DNA from: Membranipora membranacea
Lineage: Eukaryota; Bryozoa; Gymnolaemata; Cheilostomatida; Membraniporidae
Direction of reading: 5' to 3'
Length of the DNA: 64,000 bases
Assembly (NCBI GenBank): GCA_914767715.1
Contig: OU612066.1
Location: 23,660,283-23,724,282, forward strand
Part shown: one piece after another, positions 30,893 through 43,336 of the stretch
Position numbering within the stretch: the stretch's first letter is position 1
Layout of the letters: each line of letters opens with the position of its first letter
Translations under genes and position numbers: made by a program
Notes under the pieces: model-generated
The model's input: the letters and a program-made list of their open reading frames with translations, nothing else
Told to the model about the DNA's origin: nothing
The model's database searches: none

Positions 30893-33800
30893 ACAGACTT
30901 TGTATTTTTTCAACGCTGCCGTATGACATGTTTTTTTTTGTGCAAGAGTAAGCCTCGTTAAATCGGACGCTGACAGAGAACGGATAACTGCGGAGCCAAA
31001 CGGATTTCATATTTGAAACGAGCGAGAGTTGCTTCTGCTTCTGAGGTATGTTTGAAGCAGATTTATTTTTTAATCCGAGCGAAAAAAAAGCATGATACCC
31101 ACCCTTGGTATATTTTTCAATTTTTTAAGTCAGCGTTATTACCCCTCCAGCTTGTCTCAGGATCTTTATATTCTGCAGTTTGTATAAGGTCAATGGGGGC
31201 TCTAACTGGTCAGTGTTTCATATTATTCCGACAGACTTTGTATTTTTTCACGCTGCCGTATAACATGTTTCTTAGTGCAAAAGTCAGCCTCGTTAAATCG
31301 GACGCTGACAGAGAACGGATAACTGCAGAGCCAAACAGATTTCATATTTGAGACGAGCGAGAGTTGCTTCTGCTTCTGAGGTAGGTTTGAAGCAAATCTA
31401 TTTTTTAATCCGAGCGAACAAAAAAGCATGATACCCAACCTTGGTATATTTTTGAGTTTTTTAAGTCAGCGTTATTACCCCCCAGCTTGTCTCAGGATCT
31501 TTATATTCTGCAGTTTGAATAAGGTCAATGGGGGCTCTAACTGGTCAGTGTTTCATATTATTCCGACAGACTTTGTATTATTTCACGCTGCCGTATGACA
31601 TGTTTTTTTAAGTATAAAAGTCAGCCTCGTTAAATCGGACGCTGACAGAGAACGGATAACTGCAGAGCCAAACGGATTTCATATTTGAAACGAGCGAGAG
31701 TTGCTTCTGCTTCTGAGGTAAGTTTGAAGCAAATCTATTTTTTAATCCGAGCGAAAAGAAAAGCATGATACCCACCCTTGGTATAATTTTGAATTTTTTA
31801 AGTCAGCGTTATTACCCCTCCAGCTTGTCTCAGGATCTTTATATTCTGCAGTTTGAATAAGGTCAATGGGGGCTCCAACTGGTCAGTGTTTCATATTATT
31901 CCGACATACTTTGTATTTTTTCACGTTGCCGTATGACATGTTGTTTTAGTGCAAAAGTCAGCCTCGTTAAATCTGACGCTGACAGAGAACGGATAACTGC
32001 AGAGCCAAACGGATTTCATATTTGAAACGAGCGAGAGTTGCTTCTGCTTCTGAGGTAAGTTTGAAGCAAATCTATTTTTTAATTCGAGCGAAAAAAAAGC
32101 ATGATACCCACCCTTGGTATATTTTTGAATTTTTTAAATCAGCGTTATTATCCCTCCAGCTTGTCTCAGGATCTTTATATTCTGCAGTTTGAATAAGGTC
32201 AATGGGGGCTCTAACTGGTCAGTGTTTCAAATTATTCCGACAGACTTTGTATTTTTTAAGGCTGTCGTATGACATGTTTTTTTAGTGCAAAAGTCAGCCT
32301 CGTTAAATCGGACGCTGACAGAGAACGGATAACTGCAGAGCCAAACGGATTTCATATTTGAAACGAGCGGGAGTTGCTTCTGCTTCTGAGGTATGTTTGA
32401 AGCAAATTTATTTTTTAATCCGAGCGAAAATAAAGCATGATACCCACCCTTGGTATATTTTTCAATTTTTTAAGTCAGCGTTATTACCCCTCCAGCTTGT
32501 CTCAGGATCTTTATATTCTGCAGTTTGAATAAGGTCAATGGGGGCTCTAACTGGTCAGTGTTTCATAGTATTCCGACAGACTTTGTATTTTTTCACGCTG
32601 CCGTATAACATGTTTTTTAGTGCAAAAGTCAGCCTCGTTAAATCGGACGCTGACAGAAAACCGATAACTGCAGAGCCAAACAAATTTCGTATTTGAGACG
32701 AGCGAGAGTTGCTTCTGCTTCTGAGGTAAGTTTGAAGCAAATCTATTTTTCAATCCGAGCGAAAAAAAAAGCATGATACCCAACCTTGGTATATTTTTGA
32801 GTTTTTTAAGTCAGCGTTATTACCCCCCAGCTTGTCTCAGGATCTTTATATTCTGCAGTTTGAATAAGGTCAATGGGGGCTCTAAATGGTCAGTGTTTCA
32901 TATTATTCCGACAGACTTTGTATTTTTTTACGATGCCGTATAACATGTTTTTTAGTGCAAAAGTCAGCCTCGTTAAATCGGACGCTGACAGAGAACGGAT
33001 AACTGCAGAGCCAAACGGATTTCATATTTGAAACGGGTGAGAGTTGCTTCTGCTTCTGAGGTTAGTTGGAAGCAAATCTATTTTTTAATCCAAGCGAAAA
33101 AAAAGCGTGATACCCACCCTTGGTATATTTCTGAATTTTTTAAGTCAGCGTTATTACCCCTCCAGCTTGTCTCAGGATCTTTATATTCTGCAGTTTGAAT
33201 AAGGTCAATGGGGGCTCTAACTGGTCAGTGTTTCATATTATTCCGACAGACTTTGTATTTTTTCACGCTGCCGTATGACATGTTTTTTTAGTGCAAGAGT
33301 AAGCCTCGTTAAATCGGACGCTGACAGAGAACGGATAACTGCAGAGCCAAACGGATTTCATATTTGAAACGAGCGAGAGTTGCTTCTGCTTCTGAGGTAT
33401 GTTTGAAGCAAATTTATTTTTTAATCCGAGCGAAAAAAAAACATTATACCCACCCTTGGTATATTTTTCAATTTTTTAAGTCAGCGTTATTACCCCTCCA
33501 GCTTGTCTCAGGATCTTTATATTCTGCAGTTTGTATGAGGTCAATGGGGGCTCTAACTGGTCAGTGTTTCATATTATTCCGACAGACTTTGTATTTTTTC
33601 ACGCTGCCGTATAACATGTTTCTTAGTGCAAAAGTCAGCCTCGTTAAATCGGACGCTGACAGAGAACGGATAACTGCAGAGCCAAACAGATTTCATATTT
33701 GAGACGAGCGAGAGTTGCTTCTGCTTCTGAGGTAGGTTTGAAGCAAATCTATTTTTTAATCCGAGCGAACAAAAAAGCATGATACCCAACCTTGGTATAT

Positions 33801-36601
33801 TTTTGAGTTTTTTAAGTCAGCGTTATTACCCCCCCAGCTTGTCTCAGGATCTTTATATTCTGCAGTTTGAATAAGGTCAATGGGGGCTCTAACTGGTCAG
33901 TGTTTCATATTATTCCGACAGACTTTGTATTATTTCACGCTGCCGTATGACATGTTTTTTTAGTATAAAAGTCAGCCTCGTTAAATCGGACGCTGACAGA
34001 GAACGGGTAACTGCAGAGCCAAACGGATTTCATATTTGATACGAGCGAGAGTTGCTTCTGCTTCTGAGGTAAGTTTGAAGCAAATCTATTTTTTAATCCG
34101 AGCGAAAAGAAAAGCATGATACCCACCCTTGGTATAATTTTGAATTTTTTAAGTCAGCGTTATTACCCCTCCAGCTTGTCTCAGGATCTTTATATTCTGC
34201 AGTTTGAATAAGGTCAATGGGGGCTCCAACTGGTCAGTGTTTCATATTATTCCGACATACTTTGTATTTTTTCACGCTGCCGTATGACATGTTGTTTTAG
34301 TGCAAAAGTCAGCCTCGTTAAATCTGACGCTGACAGAGAACGGATAACTGCAGAGCCAAACGGATTTCATATTTGAAACGAGCGAGAGTTGCTTCTGCTT
34401 CTGAGGTAAGTTTGAAGCAAATCTATTTTTTAATTCGAGCGAAAAAAAAGCATGATACCCACCCTTGGTATAATTTTGAATTTTTTAAATCAGCGTTATT
34501 ATCCCTCCAGCTTGTCTCAGGATCTTTATATTCTGCAGTTTGAATAAGGTCAATGGGGGCTCTAACTGGTCAGTGTTTCAAATTATTCCGACAGACTTTG
34601 TATTTTTTAAGGCTGTCGTATGACATGTTTTTTTAGTGCAAAAGTCAGCCTCGTTAAATCGGACGCTGACAGAGAACGGATAACTGCAGAGCCAAACGGA
34701 TTTCATATTTGAAACGAGCGGGAGTTGCTTCTGCTTCTGAGGTATGTTTGAAGCAAATTTATTTTTTAATCCGAGCGAAAATAAAGCATGATACCCACCC
34801 TTGGTATATTTTTCAATTTTTTAAGTCAGCGTTATTACCCCTCCAGCTTGTCTCAGGATCTTTATATTCTGCAGTTTGAATAAGGTCAATGGGGGCTCTA
34901 ACTGGTCAGTGTTTCATAGTATTCCGACAGACTTTGTATTTTTTCACGCTGCCGTATAACATGTTTTTTAGTGCAAAAGTCAGCCTCGTTAAATCGGACG
35001 CTGACAGAAAACCGATAACTGCAGAGCCAAACAAATTTCGTATTTGAGACGAGCGAGAGTTGCTTCTGCTTCTGAGGTAAGTTTGAAGCAAATCTATTTT
35101 TCAATCCGAGCGAAAAAAAAAGCATGATACCCAACCTTGGTATATTTTTGAGTTTTTTAAGTCAGCGTTATTACCCCCCAGCTTGTCTCAGGATCTTTAT
35201 ATTCTGCAGTTTGAATAAGGTCAATGGGGGCTCTAAATGGTCAGTGTTTCATATTATTCCGACAGACTTTGTATTTTTTTACGATGCCGTATAACATGTT
35301 TTTTAGTGCAAAAGTCAGCCTCGTTAAATCGGACGCTGACAGAGAACGGATAACTGCAGAGCCAAACGGATTTCATATTTGAAACGGGTGAGAGTTGCTT
35401 CTGCTTCTGAGGTTAGTTGGAAGCAAATCTATTTTTTAATCCAAGCGAAAAAAAAGCGTGATACCCACCCTTGGTATATTTTTCAATTTTTTAAGTCAGC
35501 GTTATTACCCCTCCAGCTTGTCTCAGGATCTTTATATTCTGCAGTTTGAATAAGGTCAATGGGGGCTCTAACTGGTCAGTGTTTCATATTATTCCGACAG
35601 ACTTTGTATTTTTTCACGCTGCCGTATGACATGTTTTTTTAGTGCAAGAGTAAGCCTCGTTAAATCGGACGCTGACAGAGAACGGATAACTGCAGAGCCA
35701 AACGGATTTCATATTTGAAACGAGCGAGAGTTGCTTCTGCTTCTGAGGTATGTTTGAAGCAAATTTATTTTTTAATCCGAGCGAAAAAAAAACATGATAC
35801 CCACCCTTGGTATATTTTTCAATTTTTTAAGTCAGCGTTATTACCCCTCCAGCTTGTCTCAGGATCTTTATATTCTGCAGTTTGTATGAGGTCAATGGGG
35901 GCTCTAACTGGTCAGTGTTTCATATTATTCCGACAGACTTTGTATTTTTTCACGCTGCCGTATAACATGTTTCTTAGTGCAAAAGTCAGCCTCGTTAAAT
36001 CGGACGCTGACAGAGAACGGATAACTGCAGAGCCAAACAGATTTCATATTTGAGACGAGCGAGAGTTGCTTCTGCTTCTGAGGTAGGTTTGAAGCAAATC
36101 TATTTTTTAATCCGAGCGAACAAAAAAGCATGATACCCAACCTTGGTATATTTTTGAGTTTTTTAAGTCAGCGTTATTACCCCCAGCTTGTCTCAGGATC
36201 TTTATATTCTGCAGTTTGAATAAGGTCAATGGGGGCTCTAACTGGTCAGTGTTTCATATTATTCCGACAGACTTTGTATTTTTTCACGCTGCAGTATAAC
36301 ATGTTTTTCGGTGCAAAAGTCAGCCTCGTTAAATCGGACGTTGACAGAAAACGGATAACTGCAGAGCCAAACGGATTTCATATTTGAAACGAGCGAGAGT
36401 TGCTTCTGCTTCTGAGGTAAATTTGAAGCAAATCTATTATTTAATCCGAGCGAAAAAAAAGCATGATACCCACCCTTGGTATATTTTTGAATTTTTTAAG
36501 TCAGCGTTATTATCCCTCCAGCTTGTCTCAGGATCTTTATATTCTGCAGTTTGAATAAGGTCAATAGGGGCTCTAACTGGTCAGTGTTTCATATTATTCC
36601 A
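30893..36601 (+). repeat. Higher-order repeat unit 1 (5709 bp, 17 monomers)
   Basis: Matches 36602-42310 at an offset of 5709 bases at every diagnostic variant I compared. It has an internal 7+7+3 monomer structure: equivalent subtypes recur at 31223, 33574 and 35925 (spacing 2351 bp, seven monomers), then 1007 bp (three monomers) to the next unit. Confidence 0.9.
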
Positions 36602-39600
36602 ACAGACTTTGTATTTTTTCAACGCTGCCGTATGACATGTTTTTTTTTGTGCAAGAGTAAGCCTCGTTAAATCGGACGCTGACAGAGAACGGATAACTGC
36701 GGAGCCAAACGGATTTCATATTTGAAACGAGCGAGAGTTGCTTCTGCTTCTGAGGTATGTTTGAAGCAGATTTATTTTTTAATCCGAGCGAAAAAAAAGC
36801 ATGATACCCACCCTTGGTATATTTTTCAATTTTTTAAGTCAGCGTTATTACCCCTCCAGCTTGTCTCAGGATCTTTATATTCTGCAGTTTGTATAAGGTC
36901 AATGGGGGCTCTAACTGGTCAGTGTTTCATATTATTCCGACAGACTTTGTATTTTTTCACGCTGCCGTATAACATGTTTCTTAGTGCAAAAGTCAGCCTC
37001 GTTAAATCGGACGCTGACAGAGAACGGATAACTGCAGAGCCAAACAGATTTCATATTTGAGACGAGCGAGAGTTGCTTCTGCTTCTGAGGTAGGTTTGAA
37101 GCAAATCTATTTTTTAATCCGAGCGAACAAAAAAGCATGATACCCAACCTTGGTATATTTTTGAGTTTTTTAAGTCAGCGTTATTACCCCCCAGCTTGTC
37201 TCAGGATCTTTATATTCTGCAGTTTGAATAAGGTCAATGGGGGCTCTAACTGGTCAGTGTTTCATATTATTCCGACAGACTTTGTATTATTTCACGCTGC
37301 CGTATGACATGTTTTTTTAAGTATAAAAGTCAGCCTCGTTAAATCGGACGCTGACAGAGAACGGATAACTGCAGAGCCAAACGGATTTCATATTTGAAAC
37401 GAGCGAGAGTTGCTTCTGCTTCTGAGGTAAGTTTGAAGCAAATCTATTTTTTAATCCGAGCGAAAAGAAAAGCATGATACCCACCCTTGGTATAATTTTG
37501 AATTTTTTAAGTCAGCGTTATTACCCCTCCAGCTTGTCTCAGGATCTTTATATTCTGCAGTTTGAATAAGGTCAATGGGGGCTCCAACTGGTCAGTGTTT
37601 CATATTATTCCGACATACTTTGTATTTTTTCACGTTGCCGTATGACATGTTGTTTTAGTGCAAAAGTCAGCCTCGTTAAATCTGACGCTGACAGAGAACG
37701 GATAACTGCAGAGCCAAACGGATTTCATATTTGAAACGAGCGAGAGTTGCTTCTGCTTCTGAGGTAAGTTTGAAGCAAATCTATTTTTTAATTCGAGCGA
37801 AAAAAAAGCATGATACCCACCCTTGGTATATTTTTGAATTTTTTAAATCAGCGTTATTATCCCTCCAGCTTGTCTCAGGATCTTTATATTCTGCAGTTTG
37901 AATAAGGTCAATGGGGGCTCTAACTGGTCAGTGTTTCAAATTATTCCGACAGACTTTGTATTTTTTAAGGCTGTCGTATGACATGTTTTTTTAGTGCAAA
38001 AGTCAGCCTCGTTAAATCGGACGCTGACAGAGAACGGATAACTGCAGAGCCAAACGGATTTCATATTTGAAACGAGCGGGAGTTGCTTCTGCTTCTGAGG
38101 TATGTTTGAAGCAAATTTATTTTTTAATCCGAGCGAAAATAAAGCATGATACCCACCCTTGGTATATTTTTCAATTTTTTAAGTCAGCGTTATTACCCCT
38201 CCAGCTTGTCTCAGGATCTTTATATTCTGCAGTTTGAATAAGGTCAATGGGGGCTCTAACTGGTCAGTGTTTCATAGTATTCCGACAGACTTTGTATTTT
38301 TTCACGCTGCCGTATAACATGTTTTTTAGTGCAAAAGTCAGCCTCGTTAAATCGGACGCTGACAGAAAACCGATAACTGCAGAGCCAAACAAATTTCGTA
38401 TTTGAGACGAGCGAGAGTTGCTTCTGCTTCTGAGGTAAGTTTGAAGCAAATCTATTTTTCAATCCGAGCGAAAAAAAAAGCATGATACCCAACCTTGGTA
38501 TATTTTTGAGTTTTTTAAGTCAGCGTTATTACCCCCCAGCTTGTCTCAGGATCTTTATATTCTGCAGTTTGAATAAGGTCAATGGGGGCTCTAAATGGTC
38601 AGTGTTTCATATTATTCCGACAGACTTTGTATTTTTTTACGATGCCGTATAACATGTTTTTTAGTGCAAAAGTCAGCCTCGTTAAATCGGACGCTGACAG
38701 AGAACGGATAACTGCAGAGCCAAACGGATTTCATATTTGAAACGGGTGAGAGTTGCTTCTGCTTCTGAGGTTAGTTGGAAGCAAATCTATTTTTTAATCC
38801 AAGCGAAAAAAAAGCGTGATACCCACCCTTGGTATATTTCTGAATTTTTTAAGTCAGCGTTATTACCCCTCCAGCTTGTCTCAGGATCTTTATATTCTGC
38901 AGTTTGAATAAGGTCAATGGGGGCTCTAACTGGTCAGTGTTTCATATTATTCCGACAGACTTTGTATTTTTTCACGCTGCCGTATGACATGTTTTTTTAG
39001 TGCAAGAGTAAGCCTCGTTAAATCGGACGCTGACAGAGAACGGATAACTGCAGAGCCAAACGGATTTCATATTTGAAACGAGCGAGAGTTGCTTCTGCTT
39101 CTGAGGTATGTTTGAAGCAAATTTATTTTTTAATCCGAGCGAAAAAAAAACATTATACCCACCCTTGGTATATTTTTCAATTTTTTAAGTCAGCGTTATT
39201 ACCCCTCCAGCTTGTCTCAGGATCTTTATATTCTGCAGTTTGTATGAGGTCAATGGGGGCTCTAACTGGTCAGTGTTTCATATTATTCCGACAGACTTTG
39301 TATTTTTTCACGCTGCCGTATAACATGTTTCTTAGTGCAAAAGTCAGCCTCGTTAAATCGGACGCTGACAGAGAACGGATAACTGCAGAGCCAAACAGAT
39401 TTCATATTTGAGACGAGCGAGAGTTGCTTCTGCTTCTGAGGTAGGTTTGAAGCAAATCTATTTTTTAATCCGAGCGAACAAAAAAGCATGATACCCAACC
39501 TTGGTATATTTTTGAGTTTTTTAAGTCAGCGTTATTACCCCCCCAGCTTGTCTCAGGATCTTTATATTCTGCAGTTTGAATAAGGTCAATGGGGGCTCTA

Positions 39601-42310
39601 ACTGGTCAGTGTTTCATATTATTCCGACAGACTTTGTATTATTTCACGCTGCCGTATGACATGTTTTTTTAGTATAAAAGTCAGCCTCGTTAAATCGGAC
39701 GCTGACAGAGAACGGGTAACTGCAGAGCCAAACGGATTTCATATTTGATACGAGCGAGAGTTGCTTCTGCTTCTGAGGTAAGTTTGAAGCAAATCTATTT
39801 TTTAATCCGAGCGAAAAGAAAAGCATGATACCCACCCTTGGTATAATTTTGAATTTTTTAAGTCAGCGTTATTACCCCTCCAGCTTGTCTCAGGATCTTT
39901 ATATTCTGCAGTTTGAATAAGGTCAATGGGGGCTCCAACTGGTCAGTGTTTCATATTATTCCGACATACTTTGTATTTTTTCACGCTGCCGTATGACATG
40001 TTGTTTTAGTGCAAAAGTCAGCCTCGTTAAATCTGACGCTGACAGAGAACGGATAACTGCAGAGCCAAACGGATTTCATATTTGAAACGAGCGAGAGTTG
40101 CTTCTGCTTCTGAGGTAAGTTTGAAGCAAATCTATTTTTTAATTCGAGCGAAAAAAAAGCATGATACCCACCCTTGGTATAATTTTGAATTTTTTAAATC
40201 AGCGTTATTATCCCTCCAGCTTGTCTCAGGATCTTTATATTCTGCAGTTTGAATAAGGTCAATGGGGGCTCTAACTGGTCAGTGTTTCAAATTATTCCGA
40301 CAGACTTTGTATTTTTTAAGGCTGTCGTATGACATGTTTTTTTAGTGCAAAAGTCAGCCTCGTTAAATCGGACGCTGACAGAGAACGGATAACTGCAGAG
40401 CCAAACGGATTTCATATTTGAAACGAGCGGGAGTTGCTTCTGCTTCTGAGGTATGTTTGAAGCAAATTTATTTTTTAATCCGAGCGAAAATAAAGCATGA
40501 TACCCACCCTTGGTATATTTTTCAATTTTTTAAGTCAGCGTTATTACCCCTCCAGCTTGTCTCAGGATCTTTATATTCTGCAGTTTGAATAAGGTCAATG
40601 GGGGCTCTAACTGGTCAGTGTTTCATAGTATTCCGACAGACTTTGTATTTTTTCACGCTGCCGTATAACATGTTTTTTAGTGCAAAAGTCAGCCTCGTTA
40701 AATCGGACGCTGACAGAAAACCGATAACTGCAGAGCCAAACAAATTTCGTATTTGAGACGAGCGAGAGTTGCTTCTGCTTCTGAGGTAAGTTTGAAGCAA
40801 ATCTATTTTTCAATCCGAGCGAAAAAAAAAGCATGATACCCAACCTTGGTATATTTTTGAGTTTTTTAAGTCAGCGTTATTACCCCCCAGCTTGTCTCAG
40901 GATCTTTATATTCTGCAGTTTGAATAAGGTCAATGGGGGCTCTAAATGGTCAGTGTTTCATATTATTCCGACAGACTTTGTATTTTTTTACGATGCCGTA
41001 TAACATGTTTTTTAGTGCAAAAGTCAGCCTCGTTAAATCGGACGCTGACAGAGAACGGATAACTGCAGAGCCAAACGGATTTCATATTTGAAACGGGTGA
41101 GAGTTGCTTCTGCTTCTGAGGTTAGTTGGAAGCAAATCTATTTTTTAATCCAAGCGAAAAAAAAGCGTGATACCCACCCTTGGTATATTTTTCAATTTTT
41201 TAAGTCAGCGTTATTACCCCTCCAGCTTGTCTCAGGATCTTTATATTCTGCAGTTTGAATAAGGTCAATGGGGGCTCTAACTGGTCAGTGTTTCATATTA
41301 TTCCGACAGACTTTGTATTTTTTCACGCTGCCGTATGACATGTTTTTTTAGTGCAAGAGTAAGCCTCGTTAAATCGGACGCTGACAGAGAACGGATAACT
41401 GCAGAGCCAAACGGATTTCATATTTGAAACGAGCGAGAGTTGCTTCTGCTTCTGAGGTATGTTTGAAGCAAATTTATTTTTTAATCCGAGCGAAAAAAAA
41501 ACATGATACCCACCCTTGGTATATTTTTCAATTTTTTAAGTCAGCGTTATTACCCCTCCAGCTTGTCTCAGGATCTTTATATTCTGCAGTTTGTATGAGG
41601 TCAATGGGGGCTCTAACTGGTCAGTGTTTCATATTATTCCGACAGACTTTGTATTTTTTCACGCTGCCGTATAACATGTTTCTTAGTGCAAAAGTCAGCC
41701 TCGTTAAATCGGACGCTGACAGAGAACGGATAACTGCAGAGCCAAACAGATTTCATATTTGAGACGAGCGAGAGTTGCTTCTGCTTCTGAGGTAGGTTTG
41801 AAGCAAATCTATTTTTTAATCCGAGCGAACAAAAAAGCATGATACCCAACCTTGGTATATTTTTGAGTTTTTTAAGTCAGCGTTATTACCCCCAGCTTGT
41901 CTCAGGATCTTTATATTCTGCAGTTTGAATAAGGTCAATGGGGGCTCTAACTGGTCAGTGTTTCATATTATTCCGACAGACTTTGTATTTTTTCACGCTG
42001 CAGTATAACATGTTTTTCGGTGCAAAAGTCAGCCTCGTTAAATCGGACGTTGACAGAAAACGGATAACTGCAGAGCCAAACGGATTTCATATTTGAAACG
42101 AGCGAGAGTTGCTTCTGCTTCTGAGGTAAATTTGAAGCAAATCTATTATTTAATCCGAGCGAAAAAAAAGCATGATACCCACCCTTGGTATATTTTTGAA
42201 TTTTTTAAGTCAGCGTTATTATCCCTCCAGCTTGTCTCAGGATCTTTATATTCTGCAGTTTGAATAAGGTCAATAGGGGCTCTAACTGGTCAGTGTTTCA
42301 TATTATTCCA
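36602..42310 (+). repeat. Higher-order repeat unit 2 (5709 bp, 17 monomers)
   Basis: Apparently identical to unit 1 where compared, including rare variants such as GAGAACGGGTAACTG (34002 and 39711), CATTATACCC (33442 and 39151) and the AAGTATAAAAG form (31610 and 37319). The match ends at about 42330, where the CAACGCTG variant of the unit start is replaced by CACGCTG. Confidence 0.9.
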
Positions 42311-42330
42311 ACAGACTTTGTATTTTTTCA

Positions 42331-43336
42331 CGCTGCCGTATGACATGTTTTTTTAGTGCAAAAGTCAGCCTCGTTAAATCTGACGCTGACAGAGAACGGA
42401 TAACTGCAGAGACAAACGGATTTCATATTTGAAACGAGCGAGAGTTGCTTCTGCTTTTGAGGTAAGTTTGAAGCAAATCTATTTTTTATCCCGAGCGAAA
42501 ATGAAGCATGATACCCACCCTTGGTATATTTTTCAATTTTTTAAGTCAGCATTATTACCCCTCCAGCTTGTCTCAGGATCTTTATATTCTGCAGTTTGAA
42601 TAAGGTCAGTGGGGGCTCTTACTGGTCAGTGTTGCATATTATTCCGCCGACTTTGTATTTTTTCACGCTGCCGTATGACATGTTTTTTTTAGTGCAGAAG
42701 TCAGCCTCGTTAAATCGAACGCTGACAGAGAACGGATAACTGCAGAGTCAAACGGATTTCATATTTGATACGAGCGAGAGTTGCTTCTGCTTCTGAGGTT
42801 GGTTTGAAGCAAATCTATTTTTTAATCCGAGCGAAAAAAAAGCATGATACCCACCCTTGGTATATTTTTTAATTTTTTAAGTCAGCGTTATTACCCCTCC
42901 AGCTTGTCTCAGGATCTTTATATTCTGCAGTTTGAATAAGGTCAATGGGGGCTCTAACTGGTCAGTGTTTCATATTATTCCGACAGATTTTGTATTTTTT
43001 CACGTTGCGTATGACATGTTTTTTTAGTGCAAAAGTCAGCCTCGTTAAATCGGACGCTGACAGAGAACGGATAACTGCAGAGACAAACGAATTTCATAAT
43101 TCATACGAGCGAGAGTTGCTTCTGCTTCTGAGGTAAGTTTGAAGCAAATCTATTTTTTAATCCGAGCGAAAAAAAACACATGATACCCACCCTTGGTATA
43201 TTTTTCAATTTTTTAAGTCAGCGTTATTACCCCTCCAGCTTGTCTCAGGATCTTTATATTCTGCAGTTTGAATAAGGTCAATGGGGGCTCTAACTGGTCA
43301 GTGTTTCATATTATTCCGACAGACTTTATATTTTTT
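42331..43336 (+). repeat. Three-monomer subunit repeated at 46360-47460
   Basis: Carries the GAGCGAAAATGAAGC, TTGCATATTATTCCGCCGAC and GAGTCAAACGG variants. The same series occurs 4029 bases downstream (from ~46360), and partly again near 54240 and 59620, so this small block has been copied to four places. Confidence 0.75.

Noticed and set aside
31013-31351. Recurring 112-codon frame in satellite monomers, considered as a tandem gene family
   Set aside because: It starts at TTG rather than ATG, is one monomer long only because 336 is divisible by three, and is interrupted by stops or indels in many other monomers.
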